A stretch of DNA of 64,000 bases from Coralloluteibacterium thermophilum (GTDB lineage: Bacteria; Pseudomonadota; Gammaproteobacteria; Xanthomonadales; Xanthomonadaceae): positions 97,832 through 161,831 of the forward strand of contig NZ_JBHSGG010000033.1 in NCBI RefSeq assembly GCF_042654365.1, written 5' to 3'. The notes beneath the pieces were generated by a model that worked only from the letters and a program-made list of their open reading frames with translations, ran no database searches and was not told the DNA's origin. Below, one piece after another: positions 30,467 to 39,684 of the stretch (within the stretch, counting starts at the first letter, position 1; the number at the start of each line of letters is the position of its first letter). Both the position numbers and the translations under genes were made by a program.

Positions 30467-31177
30467 ATGCGCCTCAACAAACACATCGCCGAAACCGGCT
30501 TCTGTTCGCGCCGCGAGGCCGACCGCCTGATCGCCGCGCGCCGGGTCACCGTGAACGGCGTGCCCGGCACCATCGGCACCGAGGTCGCCGACGGGGACGA
30601 GGTGCTGCTCGACGGCCGCCCCCTGCCGCTGCGCGCGAAGCGCGCCGGGCGGCGCCACGTCTACATCGCCCTGAACAAGCCGGTGGGCATCACCTGCACC
30701 ACGGAATCCACGGTCAAGGGCAACATCGTGGACTTCGTCGGCCACGAGCAGCGCATCTTCCCGATCGGCCGCCTCGACAAGGACTCCGAGGGGCTGATCC
30801 TGCTGACGAGCAACGGCGACATCGTCAACGAGATCCTGCGCGCCGAGAACCGGCACGAGAAGGAGTACCTGGTGGGGGTCAACAGGCCGGTCACCCCGGA
30901 GTTCCTCACGGGCATGGCGCGCGGCGTGCGCATCCACAACCAGACGACCCTGCCCTGCCGCACCGCGCGCATCGCCAAGTTCGGCTTCCGCATCGTGCTG
31001 ACCCAGGGTCTCAACCGGCAGATCCGGCTGATGTCGGCCGCCTTCGGCTACCGGGTGACCCAGCTGCGCCGGGTGCGCATCGACAACATCCGCCTGGGGG
31101 TGCTCAAGCCGGGCCAGTGGCGCAACCTCACCGACGCGGAGCTGCGCGGCCTGCTGCCGGGACGCACCGACTGGTAG
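30467..31177 (+). CDS. rluF: 23S rRNA pseudouridine 2604 synthase
   Basis: Converts uridine 2604 of 23S rRNA to pseudouridine. The 236 residues have an N-terminal S4 RNA-binding domain (MRLNKHIAETGFCSRREADRLIA, about 1-60) followed by the RsuA-type catalytic domain with GRLDKDSEGLILL (catalytic aspartate in RLD) and QGLNRQIRLM. The S4 start with CSRREAD and the IGRLDKDSEGL sequence are most like RluF; the ending is shorter than in E. coli. It converges with the aminopeptidase gene 15 bases downstream. Confidence 0.92.
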   Translation: MRLNKHIAETGFCSRREADRLIAARRVTVNGVPGTIGTEVADGDEVLLDGRPLPLRAKRAGRRHVYIALNKPVGITCTTESTVKGNIVDFVGHEQRIFPIGRLDKDSEGLILLTSNGDIVNEILRAENRHEKEYLVGVNRPVTPEFLTGMARGVRIHNQTTLPCRTARIAKFGFRIVLTQGLNRQIRLMSAAFGYRVTQLRRVRIDNIRLGVLKPGQWRNLTDAELRGLLPGRTDW

Positions 31178-31192
31178 CCGCCGTCGCCGGCC

Positions 31193-32281
31193 TCAGCGCA
31201 GGACGGCATCGCGCGGCGGGCCTTCCATCGCGGCCGCCCAGGCATCGAGATAGTCGCTTCGCACCGCCGGCGGCATCCGCGCGACCTGCTCCACGGCGGC
31301 GCGGAAGCGCCCCCAGTCCTGTCCAACCGCCTCGAACACGCCCTCGAACGCCGGCACCCAGCGGTCGTACAGCCCGAAAGGCGCGAGCGCGGCATTGTCG
31401 ATGGGGGCGTTGGCCCAGGCGTCGAAGCGCCGCTCGTCGCGCCATGGCCCGGCCCGCTGCGCCGCGTACCAGGCGCGGAAGTCCGCGATGTGCGCGGCCT
31501 TGAGGATGCGCATCGTCGCCGGATCCAGTGGGCGCGCGTAGAGCGCCGCGAGGTCCTCGCGCAGCGCCAGCACGCGCGTCACGAAGGCGCGCTCGCGCTC
31601 GGCCCGCGCCGGATCGGGCTCGGGCTCGCCGCGCGAGCGCCGCCACTCGACCAGGCCCTGGCGGCCGACGAAGCTCGCGAGCGACTCGTTGAACACCGTG
31701 TCGTCGCGCACGTAGAGCCACTGGTGGGCGAGCTCGTGGAAGACGATCTCGATCAGTTCGTCCTGGCCGCCGCGCAGCATGCTGCTGAACACCGGATCGG
31801 CGAACCAGCCGAGCGTCGAGTAGGCCGGCACGCCGCCGATCCAGGTCTCCAGCCCCCGGGCCCGCAGCCGCTGCGCCTCCGCCCGCGCCCGTTCGGGACT
31901 GAAGTAGCCGACGTAGGGCACGCAGCCGGCGACGGGGAAGCAGCGCAGCGCCGGCTGGGTCGAGAACTCGCGCGCGGCGTAGACCGCCCAGCTCACCCAC
32001 GGCCGGTCGAGGGCTACGTAGCGGGTGTAGCTCGCGTTGTCCGGCAGGCCCAGGTGCGAGACGGCGAAGGCGCGCGCCTCCAGCACCTCGGCCAGGCGCG
32101 CGCGCAGCACCGGGTCGGCCCGCGCGTCGTCGACCACGGCGGCGATGGGCACGCGCTGGCGCAGCAGGGCCGCCTGGCCACGGGCGAGATGGCCGTAGTA
32201 GCCCAGCGATGCGCAGCCCGTCACCGCCAGCAGCAGCACCGGGAGCGCGGTCGCCCGCAGGACGCGCAGGCCGCGGACCAT
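31193..32281 (-). CDS. Putative zinc aminopeptidase, PF10023 type, lipoprotein
   Basis: A 362-residue envelope protein. The N-terminus is a lipoprotein signal peptide (LPVLLLAVTGCASLGYY, lipobox VTGC). The middle has IEIVFHELAHQWLY, an HExxH zinc motif, followed by FNESLASFVG with the third ligand glutamate. YFSPERARAEAQ and GGVPAYSTLGWFADPV are conserved in the predicted aminopeptidases of PF10023. The function is not shown experimentally for the family. It lies four bases after the oxidoreductase stop, in the same direction. Confidence 0.88.
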   Translation of the reverse strand: MVRGLRVLRATALPVLLLAVTGCASLGYYGHLARGQAALLRQRVPIAAVVDDARADPVLRARLAEVLEARAFAVSHLGLPDNASYTRYVALDRPWVSWAVYAAREFSTQPALRCFPVAGCVPYVGYFSPERARAEAQRLRARGLETWIGGVPAYSTLGWFADPVFSSMLRGGQDELIEIVFHELAHQWLYVRDDTVFNESLASFVGRQGLVEWRRSRGEPEPDPARAERERAFVTRVLALREDLAALYARPLDPATMRILKAAHIADFRAWYAAQRAGPWRDERRFDAWANAPIDNAALAPFGLYDRWVPAFEGVFEAVGQDWGRFRAAVEQVARMPPAVRSDYLDAWAAAMEGPPRDAVLR

Positions 32282-32285
32282 GCGC

Positions 32286-33278
32286 TCAGGCGTCGCCGCC
32301 GCGCACGTCCAGGACGATCTTGCCGATGTGCCCGCTCGACTCCATCAGCCTGTGCGCCTCCGCGGCGCGTTCGAGCGGGAAGCGCGCGTGCACGATCGGC
32401 CGGATCGCGCCGGCCTCGATCTCCGGCCACACCCGCTCGCGCAGGCTGCGGGCGATGGCGGCCTTGGCCTCGTGCGACTGCGGTCGCAGGGTGGAGCCGG
32501 TGACGTGCAGGCGGCGGGTCATCAGCAGGCCCAGGTCGAGTTCCGCGCTGCGTCCGCGCAGGAAGGCGATCTGCACCAGGCGTCCGCCGACCGCGAGGCA
32601 GCGCAGGTTGCGGGGCGTGTAGTCGCCGCCGACCATGTCGAGGATCACGTCCACGCCGCGCCCGTCGGTCAGCCGCTTCACCTCCTCGACGAAGTCCTGC
32701 TCGCGGTAGTCGATCGCGGCACGCGCGCCCAGCGCCAGGCAGGCCCGCGCCTTGTCGGCGCCGCCGACGGTGACGATGCTGGCGGCGCCCAGCGCGCGCG
32801 CCATCTGGATGGCGGTCGTGCCGATGCCGCTCGATCCGCCGTGCACCAGCAGGGTCTCCCCGGCCTGCAGGCGGCCCCGGTCGAACACGTTGCTCCACAC
32901 GGTGAAGCAGGTCTCCGGCAGGGCCGCCGCTTCGGCCAGCGACAGGCCGCGCGGCACCGGCAGGCAATGCGCGGCAGGCGTCACGCAGTACTCGGCGTAG
33001 CCGCCGCCGGGCGTCAGCGCGCACACCGGATCGCCGACGCGCCAGCCGTCCACGCCCTCCCCCAGCGCCTCGATGTGACCGGCGACCTCCAGCCCGAGCA
33101 CCGGCGAGGCGTCGGCCGGCGGCGGGTAGACGCCCTTGCGCTGCTGCACGTCGGGGCGGTTGACGCCGGCATGGGCGACGCGGACGAGCACCTGGCCCGT
33201 GGCCGGCTGCGGCGCCGGCATCTCGGCCAGCGTCAGGACGCCGGCCTCGCCGCCATCGCCGTGGTCGATGTAACGCAT
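32286..33278 (-). CDS. NAD(P)H:quinone oxidoreductase, PIG3/QOR branch of MDR
   Basis: Zinc-free medium-chain reductase, 330 residues. VLGLEVAGHIEALGEGV and the Rossmann part VHGGSSGIGTTAIQMARALGA are diagnostic; no cysteine or histidine zinc-ligand set is visible. HAGVNRPDVQQRKGVYPPP at the N-terminus and SSGHIGKIVLDV at the end match the PIG3-like group, which reduces quinones with NADPH. The start MRYIDHGDGGE has a GGAGACTCCCGC upstream. It leads a two-gene unit with the lipoprotein aminopeptidase. Confidence 0.92.
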   Translation of the reverse strand: MRYIDHGDGGEAGVLTLAEMPAPQPATGQVLVRVAHAGVNRPDVQQRKGVYPPPADASPVLGLEVAGHIEALGEGVDGWRVGDPVCALTPGGGYAEYCVTPAAHCLPVPRGLSLAEAAALPETCFTVWSNVFDRGRLQAGETLLVHGGSSGIGTTAIQMARALGAASIVTVGGADKARACLALGARAAIDYREQDFVEEVKRLTDGRGVDVILDMVGGDYTPRNLRCLAVGGRLVQIAFLRGRSAELDLGLLMTRRLHVTGSTLRPQSHEAKAAIARSLRERVWPEIEAGAIRPIVHARFPLERAAEAHRLMESSGHIGKIVLDVRGGDA

Positions 33279-33365
33279 GCGGGAGTCTCCGTTCGGATCG
33301 GGTGTCGCATTGTGGCGTGCACGGGGCCCGGGAACGAAGGCCGTGGTCGCAGGCACGCAGCAGCT

Positions 33366-33439
33366 GTAGGAGCGGCTTCAGCCGCGACCGGATCTTTACC
33401 GAACCAAGGTCTTCAGATCGCGGCTGAAGCCGCTCCTAC
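33366..33439. repeat. Inverted pair of REP-like palindromes
   Basis: GTAGGAGCGGCTTCAGCCGC at 33366-33385 and its reverse complement at 33420-33439 frame about 30 bases. Compared with the pair at 12544 the arms differ at the third base (GTAG versus GTGG). It sits between selO and the divergently placed oxidoreductase gene start. Confidence 0.85.
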
Positions 33440-33478
33440 GTCGCTCCTGCGCCGCTCCTGCGGGGACGCGGCGCAGGC

Positions 33479-35038
33479 TCAGGAGCTGCAGGACAGCTGC
33501 GAGCAGCCCGGCCGGTTGCGCGCCCAGTCGGGCCGGCGCGCGGCGATGGCCTCGCGCCCGGGCTGGTCGTCGTAGGGACGCCGCATCACGTCGAGCAGTG
33601 CCTCGATGCCGCCGAGGTCGCCCTCGGTGGCGCGGTCGATGGCCTGCTGGGCGAGGTAGTTGCGCAGCACGTAGCGCGGGTTCGCCAAGCGCATGCGCTC
33701 GCGGCGCGCCTCCGGAGACAGCGTGTCCTCGCGCAGGCGTGCCGCGTAGCGGGCCAGCCAGTCCTGCAGCGCGCCCTCGTGGTGCGCGCGCTTGGCGCCG
33801 TCGTAGAAGGCATCCTCGAGCGGCGCGAGCGTCGGCGCCTGCGGATCCACGTCCATCAGCCCGCGGAACCAGAGGGTCATGTCGACCTCGGCCGCGTGCA
33901 TCAGGGCCTGCAGGTCCTTCATCAGCACGCCGTCGTCCTCACGGTACCCGGCCAGGCCGAGCTTGCGCGCCACCGTCTCGCGTTCGGCCTGCGAGAAGCG
34001 CTCGACGTAGCGGTCGAGACCGGCGTACAGCGGGTCGTGGCTGTCGAACACGGTGGCGAGGGCATTCGCGAGCTGGTGCAGGTTCCAGAACGCGACGTTG
34101 GCCTGCTGGCCGAACCTGTAGCGGCGCCGCCCGGCATCGGTGGTGTTGGGTGTCCAGTCCGGGTCGTAGTCGTCGATCCAGCCGTAGGGTCCGTAGTCGA
34201 TGGTCTGCCCGAGGATGGACATGTTGTCGGTGTTCATCACGCCGTGGACGAAGCCCACGCGCATCCAGCCGTCGATCAGGATCGCGGTGCGCTCGCAGAC
34301 CTCGACGAACCAGTCGCCCCACACGGCCTCGCCCTCCCCGCCCAGATGCGGGAAGTCGCGACGGATGCAGAAGCCGATCAGGGTCCGCAGCAGGTCCAGC
34401 TCCCCGCGCGAGGCGGGCAGCTCGAAGCTGCCGAAGCGGATGAAGGACGGCGCCACGCGGCAGACCACGGCGCCCGGCTCGGCCTGCGGATGGCCGTCGT
34501 AGAACATGTCGCGCACCACGCTCTCGCCGGTGGCGACGAGACTCAGCGCGCGCGTGGTCGGGATGCCGAGGTGGTGCATCGCCTCGCTGCAGAGGAACTC
34601 GCGGACCGACGAACGCAGCACCGCGCGCCCGTCGGCGGTGCGCGAGTACGGCGTCGGGCCTGCGCCCTTGAGCTGCAGCTCCCAGCGCCCGCCGTCGCGA
34701 CCCAGCACCTCGCCCAGGGTGATCGCGCGACCGTCGCCGAGCTGGCCCGCCCAGCTTCCGAACTGGTGGCCGCCGTAGTTCGCCGCGAAGGGCCGCATGC
34801 CCTCGACCAGCGCATTGCCCCCGAACACGTCGGCGAAGGCCTTGCTGCGGACGGTGGCGACATCGATGCCCAGCGCCTGCGCCATCTCCGGCGACCAGGC
34901 CAGCAGCCGTGGCGCCGCGACCGGCGTCGGCGCCACCGGCGACCACATCGCCCCGGGGACCTGCCGACGGCGGTTCTCGGGATTCGTGTCGCCGGGCAGC
35001 TCCTCGACGAAGCGGTTGTCGAAGCGGAGATCGAGCAT
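33479..35038 (-). CDS. selO: Protein adenylyltransferase SelO (YdiU family)
   Basis: A pseudokinase-fold enzyme that transfers AMP from ATP to protein Ser/Thr/Tyr residues; E. coli SelO modifies redox proteins during oxidative stress. The 519 residues include FAANYGGHQFGSWAGQLGDGRAITLGE, LQLKGAGPTPYSRTADGRAVLRSSVREFLCSEAM, FVHGVMNTDNMSILGQTIDYGPYGWIDDYDP, and a C-terminal CSQLSCSS, where the eukaryotic protein has selenocysteine. All are hallmark stretches of the family. The start MLDLRFDNRF was chosen at the conserved opening. Confidence 0.96.
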   Translation of the reverse strand: MLDLRFDNRFVEELPGDTNPENRRRQVPGAMWSPVAPTPVAAPRLLAWSPEMAQALGIDVATVRSKAFADVFGGNALVEGMRPFAANYGGHQFGSWAGQLGDGRAITLGEVLGRDGGRWELQLKGAGPTPYSRTADGRAVLRSSVREFLCSEAMHHLGIPTTRALSLVATGESVVRDMFYDGHPQAEPGAVVCRVAPSFIRFGSFELPASRGELDLLRTLIGFCIRRDFPHLGGEGEAVWGDWFVEVCERTAILIDGWMRVGFVHGVMNTDNMSILGQTIDYGPYGWIDDYDPDWTPNTTDAGRRRYRFGQQANVAFWNLHQLANALATVFDSHDPLYAGLDRYVERFSQAERETVARKLGLAGYREDDGVLMKDLQALMHAAEVDMTLWFRGLMDVDPQAPTLAPLEDAFYDGAKRAHHEGALQDWLARYAARLREDTLSPEARRERMRLANPRYVLRNYLAQQAIDRATEGDLGGIEALLDVMRRPYDDQPGREAIAARRPDWARNRPGCSQLSCSS

Positions 35039-35142
35039 CGCGGTGCGGTTCCTGCGGCAGGACGGGAGAGCATCGCCCCCGGTACGTGAAACCAGGGCAA
35101 CCGGCGGTGCGGCCCCCCGGCGCGTCGACGCCGGACGTGGGC

Positions 35143-36396
35143 CTAGCCCAGCAGGTGCCGGACCTTGGGCAGGTACTTCTCCAGCGAACCGGTGTTCACC
35201 GCCACCACGCGCTCGCCGTGTCGCAGGAGGCCGCGGTCCAACAGTTGCGGCAGCGCGGCGAGGCAGGCCGCGCCCTCGGGGCCGATCCACGTCCGCAGGG
35301 TGCGCCACAGGCGGGCGAGCTCGCGGGCGATGTCGTCCTCGTCGACGGCGACGGCGGCGCCGCCGCTCGCGCGGAGGATCTCCAGCACGCGGAAGTGGCC
35401 GACGCCGGCCGGCACGTTGAGGCCGACGGCCAGGGTGTCGCCCGGCTCCGCGGCGGTGGTGTCGTCGGCGCCGGACTCGAAGGCGCGCACCAGCGGCGTG
35501 GTGGCGCTGCTCTGCACGGACAGCATGCGCGGGCGACGGGCATCGATCAGGCCGAGCGCCTCGAGCTCGTCCCAGGCCTTCCACATGCCGAGCACACCGG
35601 TGCCGCCGCCGGTGGGATAGATCACCGCATCGGGCAGCGACCACGGCGCACCGGGCGCCGCCGGCTCGGCCAGCTCCAGCCCGAGCGACTTCTTGCCCTC
35701 GATGCGCCAGCCCGGCTCCTGGAAGGTCGCGACCGAGAACCAGCCCTCGGGCACGTAGCGCGCCTTCAGCAGCGCCCCCGCTTCGCGGATGGTGGGGCCG
35801 GCGAGTTCGAGGCGGACGCGCTCCGGATGGCGCTGCGCGGCCGCGGCCACGCCGCCCAGGATGGGCATGGGCGTGTCCTCGGGCATGGCCACCACCACCG
35901 ACAGCCCTGCCGCCAGCGCGTAGTGCACCAGCGAGTCCCCCGCATTGCCCTGGGTCGGCACCGCCAGCCGCTCCAGGCCCAGCCTGCGCGCCTGCGCGAC
36001 CACCATCGCCATGCCGCGGTCCTTGAAGCTCTGGGTCGGATTGGCGCCGAAGCCGGGGTGCGCCCGGCCCTCGTCCTTGAGCTGCAGGACCAGGCCCGCG
36101 GCGGCGGCGACCGGATGCGCGCTCCAGTCCAGCAGGGGCGTGCAGCCCTCGCCCAGCGGCACGATGTGGCGGGCGTCGGTGGGGTCGCCGACGTCGAGCG
36201 CCATCAGCCCGCCGAAGCGCCACATGTCGCGCCGCGTCGGGTCGTACCACGCGGCGGCCGGGCGCTCGGCCGCCAGGCGTTCGAGGTCCAGGACCATCTC
36301 GACCGGACGGCCGTCGGCGGGATCGAGGTTCATCGGCCGGTCCGCCGGATACTCGATGCCGGAGGACAGGCCGCGCAGGCAGCGGACGTAGGACAT
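35143..36396 (-). CDS. Threonine synthase-like PLP enzyme
   Basis: Fold-type II PLP enzyme predicted to convert O-phosphohomoserine to threonine. The 417 residues contain PLGEGCTPLLDW, QLKDEGRAHPGFGANPTQSFKDRGMAMVV with the PLP lysine in SFKDRG, PTQGNAGDSLVHYA and the phosphate-binding glycines PTGGGTGVLGMW. It resembles the threonine synthase type fused to no extra domain (archaeal/plant-like) rather than the classical E. coli ThrC. The ending EKYLPKVRHLLG is complete. No other thr gene is adjacent, so whether it is the main ThrC cannot be told. Confidence 0.85.
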   Translation of the reverse strand: MSYVRCLRGLSSGIEYPADRPMNLDPADGRPVEMVLDLERLAAERPAAAWYDPTRRDMWRFGGLMALDVGDPTDARHIVPLGEGCTPLLDWSAHPVAAAAGLVLQLKDEGRAHPGFGANPTQSFKDRGMAMVVAQARRLGLERLAVPTQGNAGDSLVHYALAAGLSVVVAMPEDTPMPILGGVAAAAQRHPERVRLELAGPTIREAGALLKARYVPEGWFSVATFQEPGWRIEGKKSLGLELAEPAAPGAPWSLPDAVIYPTGGGTGVLGMWKAWDELEALGLIDARRPRMLSVQSSATTPLVRAFESGADDTTAAEPGDTLAVGLNVPAGVGHFRVLEILRASGGAAVAVDEDDIARELARLWRTLRTWIGPEGAACLAALPQLLDRGLLRHGERVVAVNTGSLEKYLPKVRHLLG

Positions 36397-36527
36397 GCGC
36401 AGGCTCGATGAGGAAGGGGGCGGCACGGTAGCAGGGCGCGCCTGGCGGTGCAGGCGCCGGGCCGCGTTCACGCGCCGCGACACATGCGCCGGCGAGGCTT
36501 GCGCTCCGCATGCGACGGAGGCAGGAG

Positions 36528-37373
36528 ATGTCGAAGCCGGACGCGGTGACGGTGACGGACGCGGGACCCGCCGACACCGCCCGCAACACGCTGGAATACC
36601 TCTCGGGCAAGGTGCGGCGCGCCTCGGGCGAGGTCCTGGTCCTGGCCCTGCTCGCGGGCGCCTATATCGCCTTCGGGGCCATCGCCTTCCTCGTCACCGG
36701 CGCCGGCGGCGACGGCTTCGCCGGCACGCGGGTGCTGGCGGGCGGCCTGGCCTTCTCGGTCGGCCTGATCCTGGTGGTGGTGGCCGGCGCCGAGCTCTTC
36801 ACCGGCGACACGCTCCTGGTGGTCAAGCGCCTACGCGGCAGCCTCGACCGCGGGACGATGTGGCGCTTCTGGGCGCTGGTGTACGCCGGCAACCTGGTCG
36901 GTGCGCTCGCCGTCGCGCTGCTGTTCGTGGCCGCCGGCGGACACGCCGCGGGCGACGGCGCGGTGGGCCTCTACGCGCTGGAGGTGGGCCAGGACAAGAC
37001 CACGAAGGGGCCCGGCGCCCTGTTCGCATCCGGCATCCTCGCCAACATGCTGGTGTGCCTGGCGGTCTGGGCGGCGCAGGCCGCCGGCAGCGTGCAGGGC
37101 AAGATCCTCGCCATCGTCGGACCGATCGGCGTGTTCGTCGCCGCAGGCCTCGAACATTCGGTCGCCAACATGTCGATCCTGCCGATCGCCCTGCTGGTGA
37201 AGGCGCTGGCCCCGCAGGACTTCTGGGCAACGGCCGGCGCCGCGCCCGCCGACTTCGCCGCCCTCACCGTCGGCGGCGCCCTGCTCAACCTCGGCCTCTC
37301 GACCCTCGGCAACATCGTCGGCGGCGCGGCCATCGGGCTGGCGTACTGGTATGCCTACCTGCGCGGACGCTGA
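36528..37373 (+). CDS. Formate/nitrite transporter family channel (FNT)
   Basis: Six-helix membrane channel for small monovalent anions such as formate, nitrite or hydrosulfide; forms pentamers. The 281 residues begin after an ATG preceded by GGAGG; an earlier ATG at 36510 has a weaker site. AGAYIAFGAIAFLV, GAELFTGDTL and FASGILANMLVCLAVW are the FNT signature stretches, and GLEHSVANMSILPI gives the re-entrant loop with its pore histidine. The substrate is not determined by these motifs. It is followed by a NADP alcohol dehydrogenase gene. Confidence 0.92.
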   Translation: MSKPDAVTVTDAGPADTARNTLEYLSGKVRRASGEVLVLALLAGAYIAFGAIAFLVTGAGGDGFAGTRVLAGGLAFSVGLILVVVAGAELFTGDTLLVVKRLRGSLDRGTMWRFWALVYAGNLVGALAVALLFVAAGGHAAGDGAVGLYALEVGQDKTTKGPGALFASGILANMLVCLAVWAAQAAGSVQGKILAIVGPIGVFVAAGLEHSVANMSILPIALLVKALAPQDFWATAGAAPADFAALTVGGALLNLGLSTLGNIVGGAAIGLAYWYAYLRGR

Positions 37374-37505
37374 GGAGGATCGTGCAAGCCGCGGGCGGAT
37401 CGGACTACCGCCCGCCCCCGCCCGTACCGCATCTTCCGCACCGCCGCGGTGCCCAGTGCCGCCGTTGGCGCTCGCTTTCCCGCTTCCCGTTCGTGAGGTC
37501 CTCCC

Positions 37506-38558
37506 ATGCTCGACACCCCCGCCTATGCCGCCCAGTCCGCCGACGCTCCGCTGGCGCCCTTCCGCATCGCCCGCCGGGCGCCGCGCGCGAACGAGGTCCT
37601 GATCGACATCCTCTACTGCGGCGTCTGCCACTCCGACCTGCACCAGGTCCGCGACGAGTGGGGCGGCTCGATCTTCCCGATGGTGCCCGGCCACGAGATC
37701 GTCGGCCGCGTCGCCGAGGTCGGCAGCGCCGTCACCCGCTACAAGGTGGGCGACAGCGTGGGCGTCGGCTGCTTCGTCGATTCCTGCCGCGCGTGCCCGC
37801 AGTGCCGCGCGGGCGAGGAGCAGTACTGCGAACAGGGCATGACCGCCACCTACAACAGCCGCGAGCGCGACAGCGGCGAACCCACCTACGGCGGCTACTC
37901 GACCCGCATCACGGTGGACGAGGCCTACGTGCTGCGCGTGCCGGACGGGATCCCGCTGGAACGCGCCGCGCCCCTGCTCTGCGCCGGCATCACCACCTAT
38001 TCGCCGTTGCGCCACTTCGGGGTGAAGGCGGGCGACCGCGTGGCCGTGGTCGGCCTGGGCGGGCTCGGGCACATGGCGGTCAAGCTGGCCACGGCGATGG
38101 GCGCCGAGGTGACCGTGCTCAGCACCTCGGAGTCCAAGCGCCAGGACGCCCTCGCCCTCGGCGCGAAGGACTTCGCCGCCACCCGCGACGGCGAGGTCTT
38201 CAGGACCCATCGCGGCCGCTTCGACTTCATCATCGACACCGTCTCGGCGCAGCACGACTACAACGCCTACCTCGGCCTCCTCAAGGTGGACGGCACCATG
38301 GTGCTGCTAGGCATCCCCGATCCCACGCCGCTCTCGGCCTTCCCGCTGGTCGGCGGGCGCAGGCGCCTCGCCGGCTCGATGATCGGCGGCATCCGCGAGA
38401 CCCAGGAGATGCTGGACTTCTGCGCCGAGCACGGCGTCGCCTCGGACATCGAGCTCATCGACATCCGCGACATCAACACCGCCTACGAGCGCATGCTCAA
38501 GGGCGACGTGCGCTACCGCTTCGTGATCGACATCGAGAGCCTCAGGCGCGCCGCCTGA
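37506..38558 (+). CDS. Zinc-dependent NADP alcohol dehydrogenase, YahK/CAD type
   Basis: Cytoplasmic aldehyde reductase of the cinnamyl alcohol dehydrogenase branch, 350 residues. The catalytic zinc ligands are in YCGVCHSD (about Cys38) and PGHEIVG; the structural zinc cluster is CRACPQCRAGEEQYC. The coenzyme site GLGGLGHMAVKLA is followed by STSESK, which prefers NADP. SMIGGIRETQEMLDFCAEHGV at the C-terminal side is characteristic of YahK. It probably detoxifies aldehydes. A GTGAGGTCCTCCC ribosome-binding region precedes the ATG. Confidence 0.94.
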   Translation: MLDTPAYAAQSADAPLAPFRIARRAPRANEVLIDILYCGVCHSDLHQVRDEWGGSIFPMVPGHEIVGRVAEVGSAVTRYKVGDSVGVGCFVDSCRACPQCRAGEEQYCEQGMTATYNSRERDSGEPTYGGYSTRITVDEAYVLRVPDGIPLERAAPLLCAGITTYSPLRHFGVKAGDRVAVVGLGGLGHMAVKLATAMGAEVTVLSTSESKRQDALALGAKDFAATRDGEVFRTHRGRFDFIIDTVSAQHDYNAYLGLLKVDGTMVLLGIPDPTPLSAFPLVGGRRRLAGSMIGGIRETQEMLDFCAEHGVASDIELIDIRDINTAYERMLKGDVRYRFVIDIESLRRAA

Positions 38559-38570
38559 GGCCTGTTCCAT

Positions 38571-39590
38571 TCAGTGATCGTGGGCGGCGGCCAGCACGCC
38601 GTCCACGTGGTCGTGGTCGTGACCGTGCACGGCGAGCAGGCGGTACTGCGCCTGCTCGGCTCCCGACAGCCGCGCCGCGGCACCGCGCGGGCGCTCCGGG
38701 CCGTCGACACGGTCGAGTTCGAGCACCGCACCCACCCCGGCATACAGATAGCGCTCGCCGAACGCCGCCAGCAGCGCGGCGAAGGTCGGCTCGCCGGTGC
38801 AGTGCCCGGGGGCGATGAAGGACACCTCCGCCGCGCGCAGCGCGTCCACCATGCCGGCGATGGCGGCATCGTCGGCAGTCACGAAATGGAAGCCGCCGAC
38901 CACCAGATGGATGTCCGGGTCGATGCGCCGCGCCTCGGCGACGATGCTGCCGATGCCCGGATGCGAACAGCCGACCACCAGCACCAGACCCTGTTCCGTG
39001 CGGATCGCCAGCGAGACCTCGCGCAGCTCGCGGGTGCCCGGCGCGTCCGACACGCCGACGATGGCCCATACGCCCGGCGCGATCTCGGTGATCCCGGTCA
39101 ACGGGCGGAAGTCCGCGCCCTGCCAGGCGCTGCCGAAGCGCAGCGTCTCCGGGGGCTCACCGTCGTAATAGCGCATGCGCGCCGGCAGTTCGGGCGCCTT
39201 GCGGTAGAAGTCCGCGGGCAGCGAGGAGCCGTAGATCCCGAAGCCCTCCTGCGGCGCGTAGACCGGGACGGTCGGATTCGCCGCCAGCACCACGCCCAGC
39301 CCCGCCATGTGGTCCGCGTGGCGGTGCGACATCACCACGAGGTCCAGGTCCCGCAGATCCACCCCCTTCGCGGCGACGTTGCGCGCGAAGATCCCGGCAT
39401 CGTTGCCGGTGTCGAAGAGGATGCGGCGGCCGTCGACCTCGATCAGAGCGGCGAAGCCCCAGTCCTTGTGCATCGCCGGATCGTCGCCGAAGGCGTCGTA
39501 GAGCACGGTGATGCGCGGTGTGGCGCTCGCGGTGCCGGCACAGGCCAGCAGCAGGGCGAGCAGCCCGTGCAGCAGCGGGATCGTTCGCAT
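38571..39590 (-). CDS. Secreted metallo-beta-lactamase-fold hydrolase (COG1237-like)
   Basis: A 339-residue protein with a signal peptide (LLHGLLALLLACAGTASA, cut near 23). The zinc motif HRHADH lies in VVMSHRHADHMAGL, followed by GCSHPGIG and the later FIAPGHCTGE. The arrangement is that of the COG1237 group related to archaeal tetrahydromethanopterin-pathway hydrolases; the substrate in bacteria is unknown. A His/Asp-rich tail (HGHDHDHVDG...AAAHDH) ends the protein and could bind metal. It converges with the alcohol dehydrogenase gene. Confidence 0.87.
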   Translation of the reverse strand: MRTIPLLHGLLALLLACAGTASATPRITVLYDAFGDDPAMHKDWGFAALIEVDGRRILFDTGNDAGIFARNVAAKGVDLRDLDLVVMSHRHADHMAGLGVVLAANPTVPVYAPQEGFGIYGSSLPADFYRKAPELPARMRYYDGEPPETLRFGSAWQGADFRPLTGITEIAPGVWAIVGVSDAPGTRELREVSLAIRTEQGLVLVVGCSHPGIGSIVAEARRIDPDIHLVVGGFHFVTADDAAIAGMVDALRAAEVSFIAPGHCTGEPTFAALLAAFGERYLYAGVGAVLELDRVDGPERPRGAAARLSGAEQAQYRLLAVHGHDHDHVDGVLAAAHDH

Positions 39591-39684
39591 CGCAGCCTCT
39601 CCCTCGCATTGAAGAGGCCGAGGATGCGCCGCGTCCGGCATCGCCGCAGCCGGCGCGGCGGATCGCTGCATTGCGCCGGTGGCG

